A stretch of DNA of 64,000 nt, from contig NZ_JBQEON010000017.1 of assembly GCF_052045245.1 (NCBI RefSeq), positions 62,001 through 126,000 on the forward strand, written 5' to 3'. The notes under the pieces are model-generated. The model made no database searches. It saw only the letters and a program-made list of their open reading frames with translations, and was not told the origin of the DNA. Positions 25,645 to 34,817 of the stretch are shown here, piece by piece. The translations under genes were made by a program, and so were the position numbers. Position 1 is the stretch's first letter, and every line of letters starts with the position of its first letter. The stretch comes from Burkholderia sp052045245 (GTDB lineage Bacteria; Pseudomonadota; Gammaproteobacteria; Burkholderiales; Burkholderiaceae).

Positions 25645-27555
25645 ATGAACGCGTCCCTGGAGGAAAGCGCCGGCGTCGCGACGCCGCGCATCGGCGCGCT
25701 GCTGGTCGAGAAGGCGCTGATCACGCCCGCTCAGCGCGAGGAGGCCCTGCAGCTTGCCCAGCGCTGGGGGGTGCGCCTCGGCGAAGTGGTGGTGGCGATG
25801 GGATGGATCAGATCGCTCGACCTATACCGCACGCTCGCCGTGCACATCGGCGTGCCATTCGTGGATTTGGCCGCACAGCCGCCCGACACCGCGCTGCTCG
25901 ATCCCGCGGACGCCTCGCTCTACACGGGGCGTCTGACCATGCCTTGGCGGCGCCAGGCGAACGGACGCCTGACCGTCGCGACCGCCGACCCCGGCGCCGA
26001 GACGACCGAATTCGCACGCGGCAAATGGGGCGATGAGATCGACTTCGTCGTCACGTCGAAATTCGACATCATCTGGACCACGCAGCGCGTGTTCGAGGCC
26101 CAGCTGTCGCACGATGCCGTGCACAGTCTCGACGAGCGCGATCCGGTCATGTCGGCGAAGCGGATCGTCACCGCGCCCCAATTGATCTTCCTCTACGCGC
26201 TCGCCACCGCCGTGCTGCTCGGGTTCGCCTGCGCGCCCGCGGCGACGCTGATCGCCGCCAATACGCTGAGCGGCCTGTGGTACCTGGGCAATTTCCTCTT
26301 CAAAGGCGTGTTGGTGTGGTGCAGCGACGTGGCGCCATCGAACAGCGGCGGCGGTCCGGACGAGGACGTCCACGCGCTGCGCGACGAGGATCTGCCCGTC
26401 TTCACGGTGCTCGTGCCAATGTTTCGCGAGCCGGAAGTGCTGCCGATTCTCGCCCATGCGCTGCGCAGCCTGAACTATCCGCGCGCCAAGCTCGACATCA
26501 AGCTCGTGCTTGAAGCGAACGACGCGCCGACGATCGAAGCGGCGAAAGCGTTGGGGCTCGAGGGCATCTTCGAGATCATCCGCGTGCCGCCTTCGCATCC
26601 GCAGACGAAGCCCAAAGCCTGCAACTACGCGTTGCGTTATGCGCGCGGCGATTACGTGGTCATCTACGACGCGGAAGACAAGCCGGAGTCCGACCAGTTG
26701 CTCAAGGTATTGGCTGCCTTCCGGCGCGCCCCGGCCAATACTGCCTGCATCCAGTGCCGGCTGAACTATTACAACGCGCGTGAAAACTGGCTCACACGCA
26801 TGTTCACGCTCGACTACGCGCTGATGTTCGACCTCCTTCTGCCGGGTCTGGAGCGCCTGAAGGTGCCCATTCCGCTCGGCGGCACGTCGAATCATTTCCG
26901 GCTCGACGTGTTGCGCGAACTGAACGGCTGGGACCCGTTCAATGTCACCGAGGACGCGGACCTCGGCATTCGCATGACGCAGAAGGGCTACCGGGTGGGT
27001 GTGATCGAATCGACCACGTTCGAGGAAGCCAACGTCGCGATCGGCAACTGGATCCGGCAGCGCTCGCGCTGGATCAAGGGCTACATGATGACGTTTCTCG
27101 TGCATACGCGCCGACCGGTCCATCTGGTTCGTTCGACTGGCCTGGGCGGTGCGCTCGGGTTCGCGTTCTTCGTGGGCGGCACCGTGGTGTCGGCGCTGCT
27201 CAATCCGCTTTACTGGGCGATGCTGATCATCTGGTCCTGCTCGCGCACGACCGGATTCGACGATCTGTTTCCGCCGTTCCTGCGCTACCTGAGCCTCTTC
27301 AACCTGCTCGCGGGCAATGGCGCCTTCATCTATCTCACCATGCTCGCGCCGCTGCGGCGCAAGTGGATCGATCTCGTGCCCTATAGCCTCACAGTGTTCG
27401 CGTATTGGGCGCTGATGTCGGTGGCGGCCTACAAGGCGCTCTGGCAGCTCGTCTACAAGCCGTTCTATTGGGAAAAGACGCAGCACGGGCTGTCGTCGCA
27501 CACCGCCATCGAGCTGGCGAAAGCCAGGGCCGCTACGACCGGGGGCGCATCGTGA
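25645..27555 (+). CDS. Family 2 glycosyltransferase with N-terminal MshEN domain
   Basis: This 636-residue membrane synthase starts at ATG 25645, 8 nt after AAGGAG. Residues about 14-70 contain two MshEN-type motifs, RIGALLVEKALI and RLGEVVVAMGWI, spaced as in known c-di-GMP-binding MshEN domains. Two membrane helices follow (about 178-225), then a GT2 domain with VLVPMFREPEVL, the DxD-like DAED, the catalytic TEDAD and the QRSRWIKG motif of processive synthases. Three or four C-terminal membrane helices follow. It resembles the XagB/NfrB type rather than BcsA, since no PilZ domain is visible. It most likely makes an exopolysaccharide when c-di-GMP binds. Confidence 0.88.
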   Translation: MNASLEESAGVATPRIGALLVEKALITPAQREEALQLAQRWGVRLGEVVVAMGWIRSLDLYRTLAVHIGVPFVDLAAQPPDTALLDPADASLYTGRLTMPWRRQANGRLTVATADPGAETTEFARGKWGDEIDFVVTSKFDIIWTTQRVFEAQLSHDAVHSLDERDPVMSAKRIVTAPQLIFLYALATAVLLGFACAPAATLIAANTLSGLWYLGNFLFKGVLVWCSDVAPSNSGGGPDEDVHALRDEDLPVFTVLVPMFREPEVLPILAHALRSLNYPRAKLDIKLVLEANDAPTIEAAKALGLEGIFEIIRVPPSHPQTKPKACNYALRYARGDYVVIYDAEDKPESDQLLKVLAAFRRAPANTACIQCRLNYYNARENWLTRMFTLDYALMFDLLLPGLERLKVPIPLGGTSNHFRLDVLRELNGWDPFNVTEDADLGIRMTQKGYRVGVIESTTFEEANVAIGNWIRQRSRWIKGYMMTFLVHTRRPVHLVRSTGLGGALGFAFFVGGTVVSALLNPLYWAMLIIWSCSRTTGFDDLFPPFLRYLSLFNLLAGNGAFIYLTMLAPLRRKWIDLVPYSLTVFAYWALMSVAAYKALWQLVYKPFYWEKTQHGLSSHTAIELAKARAATTGGAS

Positions 27556-28862
27556 TGCGCGTCCTGAGATTCGCCGTCATCGCGCTCGTTGCATTTGCCG
27601 CGCTGATCGCCTTCGATGGGTGGCTGCGCCAGCACGGGTTCATCGCCGCGGCAGTCGTGCGCGACTGGGGCGAAGTCGTGCTGTACGGCGACGGCAAGGG
27701 CTCATACCGCGAGTTCACGACAACGTATCCACCGATTGCGTTTGCATTGAACGTCCTCACCGGCGTATCCATTCGCGAATTCACATCGCTGCCCCCGCCG
27801 CTCGTCGCCGCAGCGCTGCTGGCCGCGCTGCTCGTCGCCGCCTGGGCTTCGGCGTTGCGTGCCGCAGGGTACGGCGGGTGGTGGTCGCTCGTGCTCACGG
27901 TGCTCGTCTGCGTGCATCCGTTCTTTCTGTATCCGGCGACGCTGGGCGTAGGCGCGGTGCTGCTGCTCGTCGCCGTCTACTGGTACGCCACGGCCTACTG
28001 GGCAAGCCGCGTCCACGGACGCATCACCGATTTCATGAACCTCGCGTTCGCACTCGCCTTCACGGCGTTCGTTCACCCGCTGGGGGCACTCATCTGCGTG
28101 CTGACGTTGCCGTTTCTCGTGCTCGCGCTGCCGCCTGACTTGATCGCGCGCTCCGCGCCGAATTCGATGCTCGTCCTGCTGTTTCCGCTGCTGTTCGCGC
28201 TCGGCAGCTTCGCCTACGAGAACGCACTGTTCGAAGACGGCGCCACCCCGTTCCTGCGCAACCTCCTGGGTCACGTCTGGGCCGCCGCGCCGGTCGACGG
28301 CGACACCAGGACGCCATCGGTGCTGCCAGGGATCGCCGCGCTCCTCGTGGCGCTTGCCGTGGTTGCCTTGCGCCGCTGGCCCGCTGCTTCACGGTCGCGC
28401 GGCGCGGTGGCGGCGCTGCTGCTGGCCGGCGTGGCGCTCGGCTGGAGCGTATCGCTCCCGTGGCGTTCCGGTGAGCCGGCGCGCTGGCGCGAAGCGGCAA
28501 TGGGCACGCCCGTTACGGTCGGGCAGAACGCCGGGGTGGCAGCGCTCGGGCGCTACCTCGCCACGCGTACCGACGTCCTGATCGACGCGCCGGCCCACCC
28601 CGAGGTGCTGGCCGCGCGCGGCAGCGCGCGAGGCCTCGTCACGCCCACCGACGACGCCTTCATGCTGACGACGTTCACGCATCAAATCCATTCCCGCTTC
28701 ATCGCGGTTCCCGATCCCGATCGTCCCGGGATGCTCGACGACGACCTGCTTGCCCAAACGTTCCCGAAGCTGTACGCGCAGGGCATGCGCGGATATCGCC
28801 TGACTTACGACGCCAATGGCTGGAGAGTGTATGAGCGCAACGACGCGCGCAATCCCGTTTGA
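27555..28862 (+). CDS. Polytopic membrane protein of the exopolysaccharide operon
   Basis: The protein has about 435 residues, starting at the ATG that overlaps the glycosyltransferase stop (TGATG). It has roughly nine or ten hydrophobic helices in the first two thirds (for example LRFAVIALVAFAALIAF) and a soluble C-terminal part of about 110 residues. I do not recognise a catalytic motif. Its fixed position suggests a role in polymer modification, export or precursor supply. The next gene starts inside its last 32 bp. Confidence 0.75.
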   Translation: MRVLRFAVIALVAFAALIAFDGWLRQHGFIAAAVVRDWGEVVLYGDGKGSYREFTTTYPPIAFALNVLTGVSIREFTSLPPPLVAAALLAALLVAAWASALRAAGYGGWWSLVLTVLVCVHPFFLYPATLGVGAVLLLVAVYWYATAYWASRVHGRITDFMNLAFALAFTAFVHPLGALICVLTLPFLVLALPPDLIARSAPNSMLVLLFPLLFALGSFAYENALFEDGATPFLRNLLGHVWAAAPVDGDTRTPSVLPGIAALLVALAVVALRRWPAASRSRGAVAALLLAGVALGWSVSLPWRSGEPARWREAAMGTPVTVGQNAGVAALGRYLATRTDVLIDAPAHPEVLAARGSARGLVTPTDDAFMLTTFTHQIHSRFIAVPDPDRPGMLDDDLLAQTFPKLYAQGMRGYRLTYDANGWRVYERNDARNPV

Positions 28863-29679
28863 GTTCGCGCGCAAGCGCAGCGCGGCGTCCGCGCGCGGCT
28901 GGGGGCTCGGCTTGCTGATGATGCTGGGCGCGCCGAGCGTGTTCGCCGGCGCGTGGACGCAGCCCGCGGGCTCGGGCGAGACCTTCCTGAGCACGACGGC
29001 GACCTCGAACGACCGCTATTTCAACGACGACGGCAACGCGTTCACCAACCGGGACTACCGCAAAGTCGAAACCAGGTTGCAGGTCGAATACGGTCTCACC
29101 GATTCGTTGACGGGCTTTGTCGGTCCGTCGTTGCTGCACACGTCGGTGGGTGGCAGCGCGGGCGGCAGCTACTTCGGCTTGGGCTACACCGATTTTGGGT
29201 TGCGCAAGCGCATCTACAGCAATGGCGCGAATGTGTTTTCGGTCGAGGCGACGGCCCGCGTGCCGGGCGCGTCGAACAGCGGCAATCCGGCGGAAGTCGG
29301 CTACACGGGGATGGAGTATGACCTGCGCGCGCTCTATGGCCGCAGCTTCCAGATCGGCAACTGGCCGGCCTTCGTCGACGCCGAGCTGGCCTGGCACATC
29401 CGCAACGGCGCGCCGCCCAGCGAATACCGGATCGACCTCACGCTCGGCGCGCGCCCCGCTCCGCAGTGGCTCGTGCTGCTGCAATCGTTCAGCGTGATCT
29501 CCGACGGCGCGGGCACCGGCCCGTTCAATGCGCCTTACCGCTACTACAAGATCCAGCCGAGCGTGGTGTGGGATTTCGCGCCGAAGTGGTCGGCGCAGCT
29601 GGGGGCGGTCACTACCGTCGCGGGCCGGAACTCCTGGCGTGAGCAGGGCGTGGTTGCGGGCCTCTGGCGTCGTTTCTGA
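28831..29679 (+). CDS. Outer-membrane beta-barrel protein of the exopolysaccharide operon
   Basis: This 282-residue protein has a signal peptide ending SVFA. The mature part shows alternating polar and hydrophobic beta-strand segments and a C-terminal aromatic residue (GLWRRF), typical of outer-membrane barrels. The organisation (glycosyltransferase with MshEN plus small barrel) recalls XagA of Xanthomonas xag operons, so it may form the exit pore. ATG 28831 follows TGGAGAG and lies within the end of the preceding gene. It ends 12 bp from the convergent hydrolase gene. Confidence 0.75.
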   Translation: MSATTRAIPFEFARKRSAASARGWGLGLLMMLGAPSVFAGAWTQPAGSGETFLSTTATSNDRYFNDDGNAFTNRDYRKVETRLQVEYGLTDSLTGFVGPSLLHTSVGGSAGGSYFGLGYTDFGLRKRIYSNGANVFSVEATARVPGASNSGNPAEVGYTGMEYDLRALYGRSFQIGNWPAFVDAELAWHIRNGAPPSEYRIDLTLGARPAPQWLVLLQSFSVISDGAGTGPFNAPYRYYKIQPSVVWDFAPKWSAQLGAVTTVAGRNSWREQGVVAGLWRRF

Positions 29680-29691
29680 AGGCGCCGCCGC

Positions 29692-30771
29692 TCAAGGATT
29701 GGCGCGATGACCTTCCGCCTGACAACGCGCCCAGCGTGACGACAGCATGCCCTCCGACAGCTTGCCCTGCACGGTGAAGTCCGTATCGGCATGGCCACCC
29801 GAGCCCGGCGCGCTGATCCAGCGCCAGATCAGCGCCGTTTGCACGGCGGGCGCTTTCAAGACGTCGAGCCATCCGCGCAGGACATCGGCCTGCAGCGCTT
29901 CGTCGACGCTGGCTACACGCTCCTCGGCGCTCTCCCACGGTTTTACCGCCGCGCCGGAGGCGGAGCGCAGGCCGAATTCGGCGACGAACACGGGGCGGCC
30001 CGCGCGCCTGGAGAGGCTCTGCAAGCGCATGGACGTCTCCTGCATCACGCGCACCCATTCGGCCGGCTTGTCGTCCGCGACCAGCGACGGATACAGCGTC
30101 ACGCCGATGGCGTCGAGCCGCTGCCAGAACGGTACCTGTTCCGCGCCGTCGACGTTATGCGCCACATACGAGACCTCCCCATGAAAAACCGCGCGTACAT
30201 CGGCGATCAACGCGAGCCATTCGGGATGCGCGGTGGTCTCATCCAGCTCGGTTCCGATGACGAAGCCTTCCGCATGTTCGCGCGCGGCGACGACGGCAAG
30301 GCCCGTCAGCGCGCGCGCGTAGCGGGCGAACCACATGCCCCAGTCGGCCTCGGTGTCCATGCGGACCGCGCCGGCCCACGTGCCGGGAACCCACACCTGC
30401 GGCTTGACGATGACGGTCAGCCCGAGACGGTGGGCGGCGCGAATGCCTTGCGCCAGCTGCTCGTCGCTCATGTCGTCGCCGCGGGCGATGTCGGGCGCGC
30501 CGGGCTTGCGCTGCCACAGGAACGGCACGAGCGCGACCGTGTTGGCGCCCGTGCGGCGCATCCGGCTCATGCTCTCGAAGGCTTGCGCCGAGCCGAAAGG
30601 CGCCTGGCGGTCCTGAATCAGATTGAAACCGTGCCTCGGCGCAAGGTCGCAGCCCGTTGCGCCGCCGGCCCATGCCGCCGTGGACAAGCCCATAGAGAAC
30701 GCAGCGCTGCACAGGAGCGCTCGAAGCCGGCGGTAAGGGAAATGTCGGGTGGGCGCGAAACGCAGGTTCAC
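29692..30771 (-). CDS. Secreted glycoside hydrolase, TIM-barrel (GH113-like)
   Basis: The protein has about 359 residues. A GTG start at 30771 gives a good signal peptide (LLCSAAFSMGLSTAAWA). The mature protein is a TIM-barrel with HGFNLIQDRQ, VKPQVWVPGTWAG, GTELDETTAHPEW (probable acid/base Glu) and VFVAEFGLRS (probable nucleophile Glu), as in GH113-type endo-mannanases and related hydrolases. It converges on the exopolysaccharide operon and is likely to trim or release that polymer, much as BcsZ does for cellulose. Family assignment is by motif only. Confidence 0.75.
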   Translation of the reverse strand: MNLRFAPTRHFPYRRLRALLCSAAFSMGLSTAAWAGGATGCDLAPRHGFNLIQDRQAPFGSAQAFESMSRMRRTGANTVALVPFLWQRKPGAPDIARGDDMSDEQLAQGIRAAHRLGLTVIVKPQVWVPGTWAGAVRMDTEADWGMWFARYARALTGLAVVAAREHAEGFVIGTELDETTAHPEWLALIADVRAVFHGEVSYVAHNVDGAEQVPFWQRLDAIGVTLYPSLVADDKPAEWVRVMQETSMRLQSLSRRAGRPVFVAEFGLRSASGAAVKPWESAEERVASVDEALQADVLRGWLDVLKAPAVQTALIWRWISAPGSGGHADTDFTVQGKLSEGMLSSRWARCQAEGHRANP

Positions 30772-30932
30772 TTGACCGCCCCTATCCCGATTTCCGGAAT
30801 CAGGACAGCCCTCCCCATGCGCAGACATGAATGCATAGGCTATTGAAAATAAAGGAAAAATTATCGGATTCACCGTGCGGGCAAGGGGCCCTTCAACGGG
30901 CCCGCGGCCCACATGAACCCGAGGCCGCCGCC

Positions 30933-31883
30933 TCACACTCCCACCCCGTACACCTCCCGCGCCGCCGCCCGAATCGCCTCCGCCATCACCTCGACGGCCG
31001 GCGAAGGCAGCCGGTCGGTGCGCGTGATGATCCCGAAATCGTCCATCCGGCAATCCATCTCCAGCGGCAGCATCGTGACGATCCCGTGTCGCGCGTAGTA
31101 CCGCGCGACGTCTTCCGCGAGTACCGCGATCATGTCGCTCTGCTCGATCAATTGCGTGATGAACAGCAGCGCGGCCGTCTCGACGACGTTCGCGGGCGGC
31201 GCGAGGCTCGCGCGCTGGAACACGAGCTCGAAGCGATGGCGCAGCACGCTGCCCGCCGGCGGCATCACCCACGCGGCGCGCTGCACGTCGGCGAGCGACA
31301 GCGGCGCCTGCCCGAGCAGCGGATGGCCGGGCCGCACGACCGCGGCGACCGGCTCGCCGGTCAGCGGCTCGTAGCGCAGGTGCAGCTTGTCGTGCTCGGC
31401 GGACAGCCGGCCGAGCACGATGTCGAGCTTGTCCTGCGCGAGATGTTCGAGCAGCGCGTTGCTCGTGTCGATCGCGACGGACACGCGCACGTTCGCATGT
31501 GTCCCCTTCACGGCCGCGACGGCCGGCGGCACGAGCCGCAGCCCCGGCGACGTGATCGCACCCACCGCCACGTGCCCGAGATGGCCGGCCTTCAGCGCGG
31601 CCAGTTCCTCGCGCGCCTGGTCGAGGCTGCCGAGCGCCGCGCGCGCGTGGCGGATCAGCGCGTCGCCGTACAGCGTCGGCCGCATCCCGCGCGGCAGGCG
31701 CTCGAACAGCACCGCGCCGATCGATTCCTCGAGCTCGCGCAGCAGCTTCGACGCCGCCGGCTGCGTCATGTTCAGCGCGGCCGCCGCGCGATGAATGCTG
31801 CCTTCGTCGGCGAGCGCGACGACCAGCAGAAGCTGGCGGGTTTTCAGGCGGTTGCGGCTTCCCCACGGGCTGGCTTCGGGCAT
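30933..31883 (-). CDS. LysR-family regulator of the arabinose locus
   Basis: This is a 316-residue LysR-type regulator. The N-terminal HTH reads GSIHRAAAALNMTQPAASKL (about residues 28-47), followed by a periplasmic-binding-like effector domain (about 100-300). It is the GbpR subgroup, usually found beside sugar-oxidation genes. It is divergent from the arabonate dehydratase operon, and paired ATCGAT repeats lie in the shared promoter. It most likely activates or represses the operon in response to arabinose or a pathway intermediate. Confidence 0.88.
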   Translation of the reverse strand: MPEASPWGSRNRLKTRQLLLVVALADEGSIHRAAAALNMTQPAASKLLRELEESIGAVLFERLPRGMRPTLYGDALIRHARAALGSLDQAREELAALKAGHLGHVAVGAITSPGLRLVPPAVAAVKGTHANVRVSVAIDTSNALLEHLAQDKLDIVLGRLSAEHDKLHLRYEPLTGEPVAAVVRPGHPLLGQAPLSLADVQRAAWVMPPAGSVLRHRFELVFQRASLAPPANVVETAALLFITQLIEQSDMIAVLAEDVARYYARHGIVTMLPLEMDCRMDDFGIITRTDRLPSPAVEVMAEAIRAAAREVYGVGV

Positions 31884-31896
31884 CGTACGGGTTTAT

Positions 31897-31918
31897 ATCG
31901 ATATCGGAATCGATATCG
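31897..31918. promoter_or_regulatory. Paired palindromic repeats, candidate LysR operator
   Basis: ATCGAT occurs at 31897 and 31909, and CGATATCG occurs twice, at 31899 and 31911, so the same palindromic block is repeated 12 bp apart. It begins 13 bp before the LysR start and about 80 bp before the dehydratase gene. Confidence 0.5.
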
Positions 31919-31997
31919 TAATCGCCTAAAACGTCATTAGCGAGTTATCAAAATTCTGCCCATACTGCGCCGGTATCCCGTCACCACAGGACTGACG

Positions 31998-33749
31998 ATG
32001 TCGGCAACAAAACCCAGGCTGCGCTCCACCCAATGGTTCGGCACGAACGACAAGAACGGCTTCATGTACCGGAGCTGGATGAAGAACCAGGGCATCCCCG
32101 ATCACGAGTTCGACGGTCGGCCGATCATCGGCATCTGCAACACGTGGTCCGAGCTGACGCCGTGCAACGCGCACTTCCGCAAGCTCGCCGAGCACGTGAA
32201 GCGCGGGATCTCCGAAGCGGGCGGCTTCCCGGTCGAATTCCCGGTGTTCTCGAACGGCGAATCGAACCTGCGGCCGTCGGCGATGCTCACGCGCAACCTC
32301 GCGTCGATGGACGTCGAGGAAGCGATCCGCGGCAACCCGATCGACGCGGTCGTGCTGCTCGCCGGCTGCGACAAGACGACCCCCGCGCTGCTGATGGGCG
32401 CGGCGAGCTGCGACGTGCCGGCGATCGTCGTGTCGGGCGGGCCGATGCTGAACGGCAAGCTCGAAGGCAAGAACATCGGCTCGGGCACGGCGGTGTGGCA
32501 GCTGCATGAGTCGCTGAAGGCGGGCGAGATCGACCTGCACCACTTCCTGTCGGCCGAAGCCGGCATGTCGCGCTCGGCCGGCACCTGCAACACGATGGGC
32601 ACCGCGTCGACGATGGCGTGCATGGCCGAGGCGCTCGGCGTCGCGCTGCCGCACAACGCGGCGATTCCGGCCGTCGATTCGCGCCGCTACGTGCTCGCGC
32701 ACATGTCCGGCATCCGCATCGTCGAGATGGCGCTCGAAGGGCTCGTGCTGTCGAAGGTGCTGACGCGCGCCGCGTTCGAGAACGCGATCCGCGCGAACGC
32801 GGCGATCGGCGGCTCGACCAACGCGGTGATCCACCTGAAGGCGATCGCGGGCCGCATCGGCGTGCCGCTCGAACTCGAGGACTGGATGCGCATCGGCCGC
32901 GACACGCCGACGATCGTCGACCTGATGCCGTCCGGGCGCTTCCTGATGGAGGAGTTCTATTACGCGGGCGGGCTGCCGGCCGTGCTGCGCCGGCTCGGCG
33001 AGGGCGGGCTGCTGCCGCACCCGGACGCGCTGACGGTGAACGGCAAGTCGCTGTGGGACAACGTGCGCGAAGCGCCGAACTACGACGACGAGGTGATCCG
33101 CCCGCTCGACCGGCCGCTGATCGCGGACGGCGGGATCTGCATCCTGCGCGGCAATCTCGCGCCGCGCGGCGCGGTGCTGAAGCCGTCGGCGGCGAGCCCC
33201 GAGCTGCTGAAGCATCGCGGCCGCGCGGTGGTGTTCGAGAACCTCGAGCACTACAAGGCGACGATCAACGACGAAGCGCTCGACGTCGACGCCAGCTCGG
33301 TGATGGTGCTGAAGAACTGCGGGCCGCGCGGTTATCCGGGGATGGCCGAGGTCGGCAACATGGGGCTGCCGCCGAAGCTGCTGCGCCAGGGCGTGAAGGA
33401 CATGGTGCGGATCTCCGATGCGCGGATGAGCGGCACCGCGTACGGCACGGTCGTGCTGCACGTCGCGCCGGAAGCGGCGGCGGGCGGGCCGCTCGCCGCG
33501 GTGCGCAACGGCGACTGGATCGAGCTCGACTGCGAGGCCGGCACGCTGCATCTGGACATTCCGGACGACGAACTTCAGCGCCGCCTGTCGGACGTCGACC
33601 CGGCCGCGGCGCCGGGCGTGGCCGGGCAGCTCGGCAAGGGCGGCTATGCGCGGCTGTATATCGATCACGTGCTGCAGGCCGACGAAGGGTGCGACCTCGA
33701 CTTCCTGGTCGGCACGCGCGGCGCGGACGTGCCGAGCCATTCGCATTGA
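31998..33749 (+). CDS. L-arabonate dehydratase (IlvD/Edd family)
   Basis: This 583-residue enzyme of the IlvD/Edd family binds an iron-sulfur cluster and Mg. Cluster and active-site cysteines are seen in GICNTWSELTPCN, LLAGCDKTTPALLMGAASCD and SRSAGTCNTMGTAST. Together with the following gene, the dehydrogenase and the lactonase it fits L-arabonate dehydratase (EC 4.2.1.25) in the non-phosphorylative arabinose pathway. D-galactonate or fuconate could be related substrates. It is the first gene of a long sense-strand operon ending at 40432. Confidence 0.87.
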   Translation: MSATKPRLRSTQWFGTNDKNGFMYRSWMKNQGIPDHEFDGRPIIGICNTWSELTPCNAHFRKLAEHVKRGISEAGGFPVEFPVFSNGESNLRPSAMLTRNLASMDVEEAIRGNPIDAVVLLAGCDKTTPALLMGAASCDVPAIVVSGGPMLNGKLEGKNIGSGTAVWQLHESLKAGEIDLHHFLSAEAGMSRSAGTCNTMGTASTMACMAEALGVALPHNAAIPAVDSRRYVLAHMSGIRIVEMALEGLVLSKVLTRAAFENAIRANAAIGGSTNAVIHLKAIAGRIGVPLELEDWMRIGRDTPTIVDLMPSGRFLMEEFYYAGGLPAVLRRLGEGGLLPHPDALTVNGKSLWDNVREAPNYDDEVIRPLDRPLIADGGICILRGNLAPRGAVLKPSAASPELLKHRGRAVVFENLEHYKATINDEALDVDASSVMVLKNCGPRGYPGMAEVGNMGLPPKLLRQGVKDMVRISDARMSGTAYGTVVLHVAPEAAAGGPLAAVRNGDWIELDCEAGTLHLDIPDDELQRRLSDVDPAAAPGVAGQLGKGGYARLYIDHVLQADEGCDLDFLVGTRGADVPSHSH

Positions 33750-33829
33750 ATGGCGCATCGAGCGGCAGGCGTTGCGCGGGCAGCGGCCCGCGCGTCGCGC
33801 AGTGATGATGTGAAACCGTGAACGCTTGA

Positions 33830-33848
33830 GGGCCTCGCCACGAGGCCC
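33830..33848 (+). terminator. Hairpin between the two dehydratase genes
   Basis: GGGCCTCG and CGAGGCCC form an 8-bp stem with a 3-nt loop and no T tract. It may attenuate, or stabilise processed mRNA inside the operon. Confidence 0.35.
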
Positions 33849-33863
33849 GCGCAGGACCGAACC

Positions 33864-34793
33864 ATGACCTCCAGCAGCACGCCGCGCCATCGCGGCATCT
33901 TCCCCGTCGTCCCGACGACGTTTTCCGAGACCGGCGAGCTCGACCTCGCGAGCCAGAAGCGCGCGGTCGACTTCATGATCGATGCGGGCTCGGACGGGCT
34001 GTGCATCCTCGCGAACTTCTCCGAGCAGTTCGCGATCACCGACGACGAACGCGACGTGCTCACGCGCACGATCCTCGAACACGTCGCCGGCCGCGTGCCG
34101 GTGATCGTCACGACGTCGCACTACAGCACGCAGGTGTGCGCGGCGCGCAGCCTGCGCGCGCAGCAACTCGGCGCGGCGATGGTGATGGCGATGCCGCCGT
34201 ATCACGGCGCGACGTTCCGCGTGCCGGAAGCGCAGATCTTCGATTTCTACGCGCGCGTGTCGGATGCGATCGACATCCCGATCATGATCCAGGACGCCCC
34301 CGCGAGCGGCACCGCGCTGTCCGCGCCGTTCCTCGCGCGGATGGCGCGCGAGATCGAACAGGTCGCATACTTCAAGATCGAGACGCCCGGCGCGGCGAAC
34401 AAGCTGCGCGAGCTGATCCGGCTCGGCGGCGATGCGATCGAAGGGCCGTGGGACGGCGAGGAGGCGATCACGCTGCTCGCCGACCTGCATGCGGGCGCGA
34501 CCGGCGCGATGACGGGCGGCGGCTTTCCGGACGGCATCCGGCCGATCCTCGAAGCCTTCCGCGACGGGCGCCACGACGATGCGTTCGCGCATTACCAGGC
34601 GTGGCTGCCGTTGATCAACCACGAGAACCGCCAGTCCGGGATCCTGACCGCGAAGGCACTGATGCGCGAAGGCGGCGTGATCGCGTGCGAGCGGCCGCGG
34701 CATCCGATGCCGGAACTGCATCCGGACACGCGCGCGGAGCTGCTCGCGATCGCGCGCCGGCTCGATCCGCTCGTGCTGCGCTGGGCGCACTGA
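33864..34793 (+). CDS. L-2-keto-3-deoxyarabonate dehydratase (DapA family)
   Basis: This 309-residue TIM-barrel of the dihydrodipicolinate synthase/N-acetylneuraminate lyase family has the Schiff-base lysine in VAYFKIETPG. Early motifs are GIFPVVPTTF and GSDGLCILANFSEQ. By context it converts 2-keto-3-deoxy-L-arabonate to 2-oxoglutarate semialdehyde (EC 4.2.1.43). An aldolase function on the same substrate is the main alternative. Start ATG 33864 lies 24 bp from a 14-bp GC hairpin. Confidence 0.85.
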   Translation: MTSSSTPRHRGIFPVVPTTFSETGELDLASQKRAVDFMIDAGSDGLCILANFSEQFAITDDERDVLTRTILEHVAGRVPVIVTTSHYSTQVCAARSLRAQQLGAAMVMAMPPYHGATFRVPEAQIFDFYARVSDAIDIPIMIQDAPASGTALSAPFLARMAREIEQVAYFKIETPGAANKLRELIRLGGDAIEGPWDGEEAITLLADLHAGATGAMTGGGFPDGIRPILEAFRDGRHDDAFAHYQAWLPLINHENRQSGILTAKALMREGGVIACERPRHPMPELHPDTRAELLAIARRLDPLVLRWAH

Positions 34794-34817
34794 GCGCGTG
34801 ACGAAGGAGGAACGCAG

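Noticed and set aside
31926..34790. Open minus-strand frame of about 950 codons opposite the two dehydratase genes
   Set aside because: Same reason: mirror of high-GC coding sequence, no ribosome site, no domain.
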